Below, piece by piece: positions 50,001 through 63,723 of a stretch of DNA of 64,000 bases. Origin of the DNA: Dirofilaria immitis (taxonomy: Eukaryota > Nematoda > Chromadorea > Rhabditida > Onchocercidae); contig JAKNDB010000053.1 of assembly GCA_024305405.1 (NCBI GenBank), forward strand, positions 248,001-312,000. The letters are read 5' to 3'. The notes under the pieces are model-generated. The model was not told where the DNA came from and did no database searches. It was given only the letters and a program-made list of their open reading frames with translations. Position numbers and translations under genes: made by a program. Within the stretch, counting starts at the first letter, position 1; every line of letters starts with the position of its first letter.

Positions 50001-51889
50001 TTTAAGTGACCTCTTATGAATCAAATTTTTATAAAATTTTTTTGCTAAATGAGATACAAAGAGGAAATCCTTTTATATCAACATTCATAATACAAAGAAA
50101 TTCAAATCGAAAATTTAACATTTAAAAATAGCTTACTTTATAGAGAGTATTTCAAATCAGTATATCAGTCGTTCAGCAGTTATCTTACATGACTCATTTG
50201 CTATAAAAATTTGGTGTAATGTGAACAAAAAAAAAAGAATGAGCGAAAAAGTGCCTAAAAACTACTTTAAAGGAATTTGAAAATTTTGTAAAGAATACTT
50301 AAACCATCTTACTGGACAACTATTCCATACAAGACCCGTAGTATGTACTTGTCGTACATAATTTTGTAGAGCATTCAAAACCTCTGACCATGATTTCGCC
50401 CATTCAGCATGAATCTATAATGAATATCAAATGATTTCGGAAAATTCCATCACATTATGTCTACAGATATGGAATTTCCAAACGATGCATCTATTACTGC
50501 AAAAAAATAGAGAAAAGAAAAATCGAAAAGGATATTTTTGATTAACTATTTCATTTAAAGGAATGAAAATAAAAGTATCAAACATTAATTTTTCGAATCA
50601 AGCAAAATAAGATGTACTGCAATACATTTATTATCACTAGTCAATGATAAACAACCTTATCATCTTTATGTTCCTTCAGGACACGATTCACAAAAAACAT
50701 CGATGCTTCAAACATATCCTTGATAAATGGTGCAGGCGTTGGTTTCTATAATTTAAAGGATTACTGTAATGAAGGGTTAATAAAACGTGCAATAAATAAT
50801 TTTTTTCTCAAGCCAAATTTAATTAAATAGAAATATGAAATATGAGTATGAGAATAATCATTTTCAAAATACGCCATAAAACCAGAAAAATAGCCGAAAT
50901 TTAAAAAACGTTTAAAAATCCTACCACAGTAATCCAACCAAGAGCTTGAATCCCTTCACTTGCGGCTGAAATATGATTGAAAAATGGTGTATTCCTTTTG
51001 GATTCCTTGAATGTTGACAAATCTTCCATCATCTTAACCAGAGGTTGAAGTTTTGCTTGAAGATCATTAGTTGATGGTTCTTTTTGACCAGCAGCAAACC
51101 AAATAAAATTACGCTGCTCTGTGAAAAGTGTCGACAATTTATTACCCTAAAAACATGAAGATTTCCAGAAATGAAGTAATTTCTCCCGTCCATCTGCATT
51201 TACTACTTTTATCTGAAAGAAAAAGCATAATATAAGAAATATGTCAATCAAAACTCTCATTATCATCGCCATTAACAAATCTGACAGAAAAAGAAAAGAA
51301 GAAAATTCTGGAGGATTTTGAAAAAACATACCACTGTTTGTAGATCACCACCAATATCGGCACTCAATTTTAGCAATCTTTGCAGAGGCTCATTAACAGC
51401 ATCATCATATTGCACAACACATGGTGGAGCTTCGGCTAATGCTAAAATTCCATAAAATATTAATGAAAAGATGTGTGTAACAGATATAACTTTTTATCAA
51501 TTGAAATAATAGTTGAAAGAAATGCAATTACCATAACAAAATGTCTCGATTTATTACCAGCACTTTTTTTCTTCAGATTTTCGAATAAAATAAATTTCAT
51601 CTGTCGGAGTTAAGATATTAAATACTTCATTAACTGCTCAATTTCTCATTTTATATAATCGATATAAACTATCATTGCAAGCATTTTTTAATATGCATTC
51701 TTTCCTGGCATAAAATTTGAGCCAAGCTTTAAAGACAATTTAAACATTTATTGCTCAATTATTTTTGGAAACTTTGAAAAGCTTCCTTTTAATTGAGTAA
51801 TACGATTACATTATGATTTATGCATTAAGAGACAAAAGAATTATGTTCAAACATAGTAATAAACATTTTAAAATTCAAATAAAAATTAC

Positions 51890-51923
<34 letters not shown>

Positions 51924-54900
51924 GTGAGACCTCAATATCCCTTATGTTTCCTCTAAATTTTGAATAATCATGCTTTTTTGGTGCTATTCACCTCTCAAAT
52001 TAATTGTTTTAAATTAAAAAAAAAAGCAAAATTATTTCGATGTTTAAAAAGTTGCTTTCCGTATACTTGCAATTGCAGATGTCAAAGAACATAAAATAGA
52101 ATATGTGTAAATGGGAACTTTCGGCATCTAAATCGCATGGTATCATTCTCCACCATATTTAACATTCATCAATCAAAGTTAAATTAATGGTGAGATTCTA
52201 GAAGAATTAAATTATCATAAATTAATACATGAAGAGAATTTGCATTAAAAAAAAACTTTGAATGGAAGAAAAAATTCGCCTTACTTAATTAAAAAAAAAT
52301 TATTATGAAAAGATCATTCTTTCCTTCGCAAAATTTTATGATCAATGTGTCATTTTAAATGTGACTTACTTTTATCTTTTTGGCTTCATTTTTTGTTGAA
52401 CCAGTATTACCTGTATCACACTGAAATGCAACTTTTTTGATGTTTTCATCCCTAAATCATTTAATGATCGGATGCCATTTCCATCTTTCATTAAAATTCC
52501 CGGTACACTTGTTGCATTCTGAATCTTTTCATTACTACTAACAGATGCTGTATCATCTATAGGAAATGGATGATTTAGACGTCGTGGTATGGCAAAATTG
52601 GCAAGAGAATCATAATCTTTTTCCAAAACAGCAATATCATGAGATACAATAGGTTTTTCCTGTGATGCATTTATTCCTTTCCGCATTTCGGAGTTTTCAT
52701 TACCAGCTACTGTAATTGGTGGTTTATTGATTACAAATACTGCCGGTTTTGTTTGAATAATTTTTTATTTGCTTCAACAACTGAACATAACTTCTCCGCT
52801 CCCATTTTTCCAGAATTACCTGTTGATTCGATATTTTGTGAATTATCAGTTATGATCGGGCTGATAATTCTCGAAGTTTGTATATCTTCTTCCAATTTAG
52901 GATGAATCATTCCTTCATATGTTTTAGGCGTTCTAAATGATGATTTTACTGACTTTCCTAGAAGTGAATTATCTTGTTTAGATTGTGCTTCCATAGATGT
53001 TGAGGAAGTTAATGGTAGCGAGTCTGGCCGAACAGTATTGTTGGCTCGAAATATACTACGCACATGTTCGACATTAAATGGTTTTGTTGGTACCATCGGT
53101 GGTGATTTATCGGCATCAAAAATATTGTGAAATTGTTGATCATCTTTTTCGAAAAAATTTTTCATTTGTCGCAATGATGGTGATTGTTTCGGTGGTTCTT
53201 TAAGAGGAAGTGGTGAAAATGCGCTTTCCCTATTGTCATGCTAGCTAAAATATCAGCTTTTTTCGAAATTTCGGATCTTGCTCAAGTTCTGCACGAACTC
53301 CCTTGGCAACATTAAACATTGCTATATTCTCTGGTAGTTTGTTATCATTAATTTTTAACAAATTTGGATCCGATGTACGCCTTTGCAATGGTCCCGTTTT
53401 TGGTGGTGCTAAATGATGTAATGTTGCATAGTTTTGCGCCTTTCCAATTGTTGATAAGCAGCTGGCTTCTGTTGTTGTTGTTCATTTAAAGGAACCTGAG
53501 ATGTGTTAAACTTAGCAAAGCTTTTAGTTTGTGTTTCGGGAAAACTTCCATGCTCATAGGTTGACTGCATATTGGCATGTCCACCACTTCTTAAAATGGG
53601 TACCGGTTGCGACTGAATTACTACCGGCACATGTTCAGTAAAAGGTATTGCTGAACCTGGACGGAAACGATTGCTTTGACTAGTGGTAATCGATCGATGA
53701 TATTCTTTGTGATATGGACTAACATCTTGTAAAACCTGTTCTGGTTGTGGCTCTCGAGATTGTGTGTGACGTACCCAAGGTGGTGGCTGCTGATTAACAT
53801 TTCGATGTTGAACCTGGAACGCATTGCTCTTCGATATCGGAATACGTACTTCCGGCTGGAAAATGTTCAAATTTTGATCAGAAGTTCTGCCTAAATCAGC
53901 TGAGTCATGTAAGGATGTTGCCTTGCATTTCTCATAATTTTCTGAAATCAATCCGGATGTTTCAGCTGAGCTGAAGGTATTTGATCGATTGTCTTCCATA
54001 TTTTTGATAACCTCAATAAAACGTGACTCTTTAGAAATTCTCATTTGTTCGGAATTGGTACTGCTAATAGAAGTACGATCTGTTGTTGGTCCACATGGAC
54101 CAAAACGTTTATTCTCATAAACGGATGCAAAATTGATTGGTGGTGCACTGGCACGTCCACTTTTCTGGCCTGGTATCTGCAGATTGGTCAAACTAGACGA
54201 TGAATGCATATTATTACTCATCGAACGATATGATGTAGAATGCTGTCCAAATGGTCTTGGACTCTGGAAGAACATTTTCTCTATTTGTTTCCCCTTTTAC
54301 AAGAAATCAGAATAGGAGGAGGAATCGAGTAGAAGTAAAAAGTTTCTTTCAGAAAAAAGTAACGTGAATATAATGAAGTCAATTACAATCCATAAAATTT
54401 AATCCAAGTTAGATGAATATGTCATTATCAAATGAGCAATCGTTCGAAGAACTTCATGTACTTTTTCAATATAATTGACGATTTAATGGCAGTTTGTCAA
54501 GCTCAGATTTCGGGAATATTCTTTCGGATCACATAACCAAACTAAAAAAGCAAAGAAATAAACGATAAATTGCTAGAAACTATTAAAATACTAATTGCCA
54601 GCAATCGTTATAAATCATTAAATTGCTAATTTCTAATAAACTGAGAATGAGAAAGAGGAAAAACAAAGGACAGTAAATGTCCTGCCATACTTTAGTTGAA
54701 TCCCTAACTCTCTTGCAACTCAATGGAATAAAAATCAAGAATGCGGTGAAATATAGCCTCAAAAATTCTAAGCAATCTAAGTTACAAACCTTATAAGCCG
54801 AATAGTTGTGATAAATCTGAAAAATAAATAGTTCATGTAAATTTAATTTTATGACTTTCCTATGCAAACTATATTTACGGCTTTATTTGATACTAGTTGC

Positions 54901-57712
54901 ATTTATTATCATAAAATATTAAATCATAAATTAACTTAGATAAATCTTAACAATTACATGAAATAAGTCTTAGCATTAGCAATTACATTATTTTTTAAGC
55001 CTTCAATTAGTATTTTGTAACCAACTAATCATGCGCTAACTTTCAACCTCATCTGCAAAATTTAATATCTAATATGGAATTGTTTCGAAAGCGAAACATT
55101 ATCATATGATGAAATACTAAAATTATCGTCAAAGAAAATTTTCATAGAAGCAAAGCTGGATTTTTTGAAAGCGATCTGTTCCACTAAACAACTGTTCCAT
55201 AAGAATCAAAAAGCCTGCAACACTGAACGAACTGTTCTCTTCGCCTTCTCTTCTCTTCAAACTCAAAAACCAACTGATATTTCTTCAACTAGGCTGTAAC
55301 TATGGAAGAGAGAAAACAAATGTTATTAAATCTTATAGAAGCTCAAAATAGATGAAATTGACCGAAAGTTGAGAGAAAAAAAAAAAAAACAAAACAAAAT
55401 AAACCTTATCAACAGATGAAATAATTTTTTGAAAAGTTAAAAATTAGAAAAGAACATCGTGAAAACTTTAACTATTGGCAAATATAAAACTTTCTTGTAA
55501 TTTCCAGCAATATTTGAGAAAAAAATTAAAAAGATTTTAATAATAAAAAGTATGAAGAACTTTTAAATTAAAAAAAAATCGCACTTATAAGGAGGCTGCG
55601 TTCAAAATATATTCAAATAAGATTTTACAATTCTGATATTTTCCTTTATCATTTTTTTTTATCAATTTTTCTGAATATTTCATTAGATTTCTCAAAAACA
55701 CGAAAACCATATTTTGATGAATAAAAAAAAGAGTACTGAAACGTTTGTATTAAATGATCAGAGAAACTTGAACAAAATGATGGTTATGTTTATAGTTGTT
55801 GACCGAAAGCATTGCTATATAGCAATTTCAATAGCAGTTGTGGTTAGTGCTATTATAGTTCCAGGTCTATGCTGTTGATAGATTAAAAGAAGATGAAAAA
55901 AAAAACGAGGTAAAAATTATGAATAGAAAATCTTAGCATGAGAATAAGTTTGTTCTTGCCTTCTATAACAATATTTTTGATCATCTTCATCGACACTCAA
56001 TTATTCATTTTATACAATATATATATATATATATATATATACTCATCATTACCAAACCAAAACTAATATCATTATCATCATTCGGATTATTCCATTTCGA
56101 TCATTCATCTCTAGCTAATCCAAAATGAAATTAATAAAAATATATGCACTACACAAACACACACACCCACATACACACATACATACATATACACACATTG
56201 TAACACACAAAGCACCAAACATCATAATATCAAAATACAATGCACGTTTCTCAAGTTCTACTTCCTATTACAAATGATATAATGAGATACTGATATAATC
56301 AAGATCAACTAAACTCATAATAAATCAATTCCAAAATAGGTAGAAGTCAGTAAAGAGCTTAATGATTCAATTCATGATAAATTCAAATAACTTCACTTAC
56401 TGAGAAATTAAAAAGTCTAAACAATTTCATTAAATAATCATCCTCGACCAAATGAAATTTCTTATTAAAAGATTTGTTTTTTTTTTTGAAACTCCTAGCA
56501 CTTTTTCAAACTAATAATTTAGGAAAAGAATTTAATAATCATTATTGAAAAAAAAAAAGAAAGAAAGTGGAAACAATAGAGTCGATATTAGCAAATGTGT
56601 AATAACTTGAAAAAGCAAAAAAAAAAGAAATTGAAAGTGTTCAAATAATAAATTTATCATTCTTTTATTATTTGTTCTCATCATTTTCCTACTCTTTCAT
56701 TTCTCTCTACTTTTATTCAATACTATTGTTATTTAAATATTAATCCCATCAAACTATCGCTTTCTCTTTCACAGATGTTTTGATAGGATTAATATAATTA
56801 AATAATTCGATTTAATTTTGGATAAGCTTTCAATTCAAACTTATCTTTTTTAAACTGATTGAAATTCAAGCATATTAAACGGAATCAGAATACTAAATCA
56901 GATATAGTGATGATATTATAATTATCCATCAAATTCTTTAAACAATTTACGATGTTATTAACTATATTTATGACCATAATCTACAGTCGTAAATCATCCC
57001 TTAAAATTTTTGTTATATATATGTTACTGGTAAATTCATTCTTCACCCATTAATACTTGCTCGTCAACACCAATGAGGATTAATCAGAGCATATAATTTT
57101 AGACTGATAAACCGATATATATAGACGATCATATCTATGCATTATACAAGAGTACAAATGTAGAACTTTTCTACTAATGAGTAAGAAGAATTTAAAAAAA
57201 AACTGTATCTATAACATGCCTTACTGGATATCTCTGTTCATTCCAATCATTCATGCCGAATAATCAGAATGAAGTAGCATATTTTCTATATCTTTGGCGA
57301 TAATACATTTTCTGGAAAGTTAGATTAGAGCAAAAGGCATAATTATTATTTTAGACAAAATATATGACATTTATCTTCATAATATTTCTTTTTCAAACAT
57401 AAATATTTTTTATACTATTCCTTCTGTTTGATCGATTGTATACACTTAATTCTGTTCTAATGATTATTTCAATAATTAAAAAGAGAAGTCCGCATCAAAA
57501 ACATAAGCTAATTTTAATCAAACAGATAGATATAAAAAGCAATAACATAAATAAATTCGAAGCTTACAGGTAATAGCCGGTGGTGGTGTACCATTTTTGG
57601 TAGGTTTTGGTGCCAATAGTGGTTTCTGAGCACCTAACGCTTCTAAACGTAATGTTGCTGTTTCAAGTCGTTGCACTAACTTTTCCAAATTACACGCTGC
57701 ATTCATATTCAT
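47025..57712 (-). CDS. cas-1: Adenylyl cyclase-associated protein (CAP / cyclase-associated actin regulator)
   Basis: Binds and recycles actin monomers with cofilin, promoting nucleotide exchange. Twelve coding exons: 57568-57712, 51332-51441, 50925-51146, 50656-50745, 50314-50415, 49752-49844, 49312-49471, 48660-48791, 48460-48552, 48034-48147, 47624-47770, 47025-47105; about 496 residues. N-terminus with the coiled-coil/RLE motif ([19 protein letters not shown]); helical CAP_N domain ([44 protein letters not shown]); a proline-rich tract; WH2 ([25 protein letters not shown]); C-terminal CARP beta-helix ([43 protein letters not shown]). The exon at 49752-49844 is out of frame in its proline run and short by two bases relative to flanking phases. 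The start at 57712 ([12 protein letters not shown]) lies just inside an exon whose acceptor (TTGCAG, 57755) probably receives the spliced leader. Intron 1 is 6.1 kb and contains a foreign exon. Confidence 0.94.
51893..51922. repeat. TA dinucleotide microsatellite
   Basis: An uninterrupted (TA)n run of about 28 bases inside cas-1 intron 1. A similar run occurs at about 56018-56041, and a CA-rich run at about 56152-56200. Confidence 0.85.
52355..54263 (-). CDS. Large exon of a Ser/Thr/Gln/Pro-rich, apparently disordered protein (hypothetical)
   Basis: A 1.9-kb, unusually GC-rich block within cas-1 intron 1, same strand. It opens after a good acceptor (TTCTTCCAG) in phase 0 with [18 protein letters not shown] and runs about 630 codons if five single-base losses are allowed for: near 53440-53452, A6 53258-53263, G3 53228-53230, A6 52761-52766, A6 52433-52438. 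Without them, only the first ~285 codons read cleanly. The content is Ser, Thr, Gln, Asn and Pro rich with no domain I recognise. The most conserved-looking part is [20 protein letters not shown], containing an R-R-x-S/T kinase-type site, followed by [19 protein letters not shown]. It either stops at TAA 52357-52355 or splices at AAA|GTAAGT (52370). It cannot join the next cas-1 exon in phase (CAT TAG). So it is a terminal exon of another transcript. Confidence 0.75.
54264..57567. other. Rest of cas-1 intron 1 / intron of the disordered-protein gene
   Basis: No further exon recognised. AT-rich with (TA)n and (CA)n tracts around 56.0-56.2 kb. Short hydrophobic minus frame 54583-54867 is not convincing. 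Confidence 0.4.
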
Positions 57713-58970
57713 TATTATTTGCTGTTCTTTATTATGCACATATAATTCACTTGCCTGCAATGAAATACAAATTTATATAACATTTGCAACGTGTAAAATG
57801 TTAACGTAAATAGAAGAGTTTAAGTTAAATTTATTTCTAAAAAAAAGCTGGAAAAAATTGCATAAAAAAATTATCCACAAGAAACTCGAAAAGTTATATA
57901 ACAAATTATAAAATTACGATGAAAAACTATTGCTAATAAACATAAGAAAATTCACAAACTTATATGAATAAAATGTAAACTTATATTCAAAAAAAAAATT
58001 TTCTAATGCAAAAATTTAAAAATTTAAAAAACGAAAAAAATTCGAGTAAACAAATATTAATTTAGGCAAATATTTTAAAAAAAATTATAATAATATAAAT
58101 AATTGTATAATAAGTTTATCAAATCATATAAAAATATTCATCATTTGTTCATCATAATAAGTTTATCATGTACAAATATTCATCATTTATTCAAATTTTA
58201 AATATAGAACAAATAAATGTCCAGAAATACAACAAATTTAATTTAAATAAGGAAAATCTTGGCAGATGAAAATGTAAATTTAAATCTCAACCTCTCACCT
58301 TAATTTAAATCAAAATTTCAAATAATTAAATGAAGGACACATCCAAAAAACGCAGCCCATGAATCATCTCTTTGTGAAAATTTATATTTCATCGATAATT
58401 AATCATTATTTCGAGAGAAAAAAATTGAATTCCATTACAAACATTCATCGTAAAATACAGGAAGTCTATTTATTAGTTTCTCATTGAATACACAATATTG
58501 TATAGTATGAAAAAGCGAAAAATTTAAAAATCTTTGATCGATGCAAATTGAAAAAAGGAAGAAAAGATGGAACAAAGAAATTCAAATAAAATAATAAATA
58601 AATAAATAAATAAATATTAATTTAAATAAATATAAATTAATTTTGTGATAATATTTAGCATTAACTCTTTCAAATCGTTCACGTAAATATGTAATATAAA
58701 AATTATTAGCATCAACTCGAAGTTATATCATTCATCGTATTTTACGAATTAATTATTACGAAAATATTTCTATCATTATTATCAGCCAAAAAAAAGTCCT
58801 AATCTAGCCTTATCTAACAATGTATCAATATGTCATTCGGATATGATAAAAATTTAATATATTCATTTTCATTTCATTAAAAAAATAATAATTAACAATG
58901 CTTGAATAAAATTGGATATTTAGTAATAGTAATACTAATTAAATACCTATAATTTTCCTTATAATATAAT

Positions 58971-59154
58971 CCTAATATTTAATTAATTGAATGTAATCAA
59001 TAATTCATTATTAAACTTAAATATCCAAAATAAGTTTATAAAAGTATTGATCAGATCAGATAATCCTAATATTTAATTGATCGAATATAATCAATAATTC
59101 ATTATTAAACTTAAATATCCAAAATAAGTTTATAAAAGTATTGATCAGATCAGA
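58971..59154. repeat. 94-bp tandem duplication
   Basis: Two adjacent copies (58971-59064 and 59065-about 59154) begin CCTAATATTTAATT and end in TATTGATCAGATCAGA. They differ at only a few bases. Confidence 0.9.
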
Positions 59155-59469
59155 TGTTTGTTAAAATTTAATAAATCAATTTTAATTACTAAATGTTATT
59201 ATATTGCTAGAAATATGAACGATATATAAATTGAAGAGAAATTAACAAACAAACTAAATGAGTCATCATAAATGCTATTGAAAAGTAATGGGATGTTAGA
59301 TGAGATAACAAATTTCACTAGGGACGATTATTTATTTACATATTGCTTTCGCTATTATTCCTAACTTCATTTTTATCCTCAAATGATACATTCATTGATT
59401 GATTGATGTGATTTAGAAAGAACAAAGATCATTTGTTAATTTATCAATATTCATTATCTTTTTATGTAA

Positions 59470-59860
59470 TATTTATCTACGTGGGTGTTGTTTATGTAGC
59501 TATATGTACGTGGATATATGTGGATAGATATGTGTGCATGGTTGTATATTTGTTGCGTGGCTACTTGTATGAATATATGTACGTGGGTGTCTATATAGAT
59601 ATATGTACGTGGGTGTCTATATAGATATGTGTGCGTGGGTATCTATATAGATATATGTGCGTGAGTGTTTAAAAGTAGATATATGTACGTGGGTGTCTAT
59701 ATAGATATTGTTCATATTGGTATTTGTGTGAATATATACGCGTTAGTGTATGTGTGTGTGTGTGTGTGTGTGTTTGAAGTTGTATCATTGTATGTGTGTG
59801 TATCTGAATGTGTATACGTATATGTATATATGTGTGTGTATGTGTGTGCGAATGTCTGTT
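59470..59860. repeat. Minisatellite, ~26-bp unit (ATATATGTACGTGGGTGTCT), passing into (TG)n
   Basis: Copies of ATATATGTACGTGGGTGTCT+ATATAG are clear from about 59573 to 59705, with degenerate relatives on both sides and a (TG)n run at about 59746-59772. It produces a His/Thr-rich frame on the minus strand and a Tyr/Val/Cys-rich frame on the plus strand that are not genes. Confidence 0.85.
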
Positions 59861-60189
59861 CATCCATTTGCTATTATCCATTTCAAATGGGCTTGAATCG
59901 GAATTATTCAATGATTCCGATGGGAACTTTTCAAATAGCTTCGATTGAAGTTTAAACTATAAAAGATCTAATATGTTGCTAATCGAAAGGGATCTTTTTA
60001 GTTTCATTTTACTATTATAATCAATAATCAAACAATATGAGTATTCAATTTCGATTATTCAAATCGGAATTAAATATCAAATACGAAACTCAGAAAAGAA
60101 AAATCTATTGAAAAAATAGGTGGTAAAGTATTGTTTTGCAAATAAAAAAAGATGATATTTACATCAAAATACAATAATCGATATTTCCC

Positions 60190-60790
60190 ATTAACTTAAA
60201 CATCAAATTTATATATATTTATAATAATTCCATAACTTAAATATCAAATATGAATATATGAATGATAATTCCATAACTTAAATATCAAATATATATATAT
60301 ATATATATATAAATGATAGTTCCATGACCTAAATATCAAATTCATATATATATAATAATTCCATAACTTAAATATCAAATATGAATATATGAATGATAAT
60401 TCCATAACTTAAATATCAAATATATATATATATATATATATATAAATGATAGTTCCATGACCTAAATATCAAATTCATATATATATAATAATTCCATAAC
60501 TTAAATATCAAATATGAATATATGAATGATAATTCCATAACTTAAATATCAAATATATATATATATATATATAAATGATAGTTCCATGACCTAAATATCA
60601 AATTCATATATATATAATAATTCCATAACTTAAATATCAAATTCATATGTATAAATGATAATTTCATAGCTTAAATATCAAGTATATATATATAAATGAT
60701 AGTTCCATGACCTAAATATCAAATTCATATATATATATTATAATTCCATAACTTAAATACCAAATATATATATGTATATATAAATGGTAA
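60190..60790. repeat. Higher-order TA-rich satellite (three ~43-bp subunits per ~131-bp unit)
   Basis: Every subunit ends in CCATAACTTAAATATCAAAT or the variant CCATGACCTAAATATCAAAT. Three subunit types (GAATATATGAATGATAATT; (TA)n AAATGATAGTT; CATATATATATAATAATT) alternate in fixed order, giving a repeat of about 131-133 bp seen in full three times (60251, 60382, 60515) before it degrades. Confidence 0.85.
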
Positions 60791-61239
60791 TACCATAAAT
60801 TAAAAATTCAAGTATATATGTATATGATAATTCCATAAATTAAATTGATATGATAAATATGATAAATGTAATAAAATGAATATATTTATTTATCAAAGAT
60901 TTTATCTAATCATGAAATAATTTTGAAATAATAAAAAAAGGTATGGAAATAATAAATTATTTGAAATTAGTAAAATGTAAAATGAGAGATTATTTGAGAA
61001 TTAAAAAAAGAAAGAAAATTTGTTTAATTAAATTTTCATATTTTCTATAAATTCAAAATATATTATTTTATCAAAAATTTTATAAAATTATTTTCAATTA
61101 TAAAAAAAAATGTATTTATTGCATAAGTCTCGAGGAGGATTTATAAAACACATATATATTTTTGATAAACTTTTCTTTTTCATTTTGCTCAATTCTTTTT
61201 CATTTTTATTTTAATTACTAAATTTTGAATGATTTTTGC

Positions 61240-61530
<291 letters not shown>

Positions 61531-63723
61531 CATAAGTATATTATTTAATGCTAAAATAGAATTGAAAGAAGAAAAAAGAACAAAAATTATCGAATAATTT
61601 AAAAAAAAGAAAAATGAAAATTTTCGGATGAGTGATAAATAAATAGTTTCCTCGAACTAATCATCATCATCATCATCGTAATATTATTAATCAACGGATG
61701 GATAAATGTGATGATTAAATTCATCGAGAATTTTATATTCAAGAGTTATTAAAAAAAAATTATGATTATATTATCTCTCAAAGTAATATTATAGATCAAG
61801 ATGGAAGTATCATTTTTAACAAAATGGATGAAATGCAATGCTCGCATAATTCTCGAATTTTAGCTCCCTTACTTAATAATATATCGGATATATATATATT
61901 CGAGAAATAAACATTCTTCTGATATTAGCAAAAGTTTGATAATAAAAAAAATGAAGTAATTTTGAAATTTATTTTAAAAAAATTTATTGAATATTGTAAG
62001 AAAAAAATAATGAAACGAAGAAAGAAAAGAAAAATAAAATAAATTTTGTTTATTTTTTTTATTCTAAAAAGTTTTTAAGATTGAAAAGTGAAAGCCGTTT
62101 AGTTTAGCAGAAAAGATGAGAAATGAAGATTTAGTTTTTAGCAATTCGAATTTCTCGATCGAAGTTTGTATAAACATCGAGAAGAGAAAGGAAATGAAGA
62201 AGTATAAAACACCTGACAAATGATGTACGCATAAAACTATTGAAATTATTTTTCTTTCTTTCCCTTTCTCTCTCTCTCTCTCTCCCTCCCCTCTCTTTCC
62301 TTTTTTTTTTTTAATTTTTTTCATTTGGCAAATGATCAATTGAAATGTTTACTTCAAAAAATTTCATTGATTAAAATGATAAAAGATTATTTAAAAAAAA
62401 AAAAGAAAAATTGATAAGATTTAAAATATAATTATGGAATTTAATTTCGCAATATATTATATTCTCGAGAAAAATAGAAAAAAGTAAATAAAAATGATAC
62501 AATTTTAATTAGAAAAAGAAAATAAACATAAATTTTTTTTGTTCATCAAAATATTTGAAATAAATTTCAAATATTTCTTTTTATCGTTTTTTTTTTTTAT
62601 TATTAAATTTCCTTTTAAAATGGATGCTTTTTTTTGAAAGAAAAAAGATCGAGAAATGATTAAATTTCTTATCGTTCAAATTGATCAATTCTTTTTTTCT
62701 CTCTCTTTCTTTTGCTATATTATTCATTCATTTCTTTTTTACAAAAACGATTTTGAAAAATTCGTGAAATAATTTTTAGGCAAATTAATCATTTACATAC
62801 TATATAACTTCCGTATTAATTTCAAAAAAAAAAATTAATTTAAATTTACGGTGTATTTTCGATAATGAAACAATTTCCACTTTTATGTAAACGATTATTT
62901 TAATTATAATTTTTTTCTGACTAAATTTTTTTACATAAATTTTTTTATCAATTTCAAATAAAATATTTTTATTCCACTAGAAGTCTTGAAGAAATTTATA
63001 AGATACGTATATTACATATATCTTCAACAAACTTTTCGTATTTAGATCTTGAAATCTCGAAGGATTTTTACTGATAGCATCATGATATCTTAGATACATC
63101 ATTTAGTGCTATAAAAATTCGTTTCAACTAAATTGTATGATAAGATAAGAATTGTAATAAATATGCTTATCACGCCGAATAAATCTAATAGTTCCGAAAA
63201 AATTTTTGGAAAAATCATGTTGCATTCAATAAGAATATGACAACAGCCATTCTTAATTTATTAAATGATTAATTAGTTTAAGCAACTAATGATATGATAT
63301 CAGTGATTATCAGTTAATTTATAAAATTAAGATAAATTTGTGTGATTAAACTTAATTGCTTATATATATATATTTTGTTTTGATTTTCTATGGGTATATA
63401 AATATATATATGTGTGTTTATGGTATGATCAATTGGTGATTTTAAAGTCATTTATCATTCAATAATTGATATATGATCAACTAAATGTAATCAATCAAAT
63501 GTTTATAATAAACTTGAAAATACTCCATCTAAATTAAGGACTTTGATAAATAATTTCAATGATAAATAATTTCAAAATCTTTTTATAAAAAAAAATAAAA
63601 ATGATCGATTGATAATTTTAATTTAATTTACTATTATTTAGAGAATAATTTGTCAAGTTTAAAAATAACAACTTTGCTTTTTTTTTCAAAATAACGAAAA
63701 AAAAGAAGAATTGAAAAACTAAC

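Noticed and set aside
51147..51329. 60-codon minus-strand frame between two cas-1 exons
   Set aside because: The flanking exons (51332 and 51146) join directly in phase and match the CAP family without it.
59433..59955. Tyr/Val/Cys-rich and His/Thr-rich frames
   Set aside because: Arise from the 26-bp GTGT-rich minisatellite and a (TG)n run.
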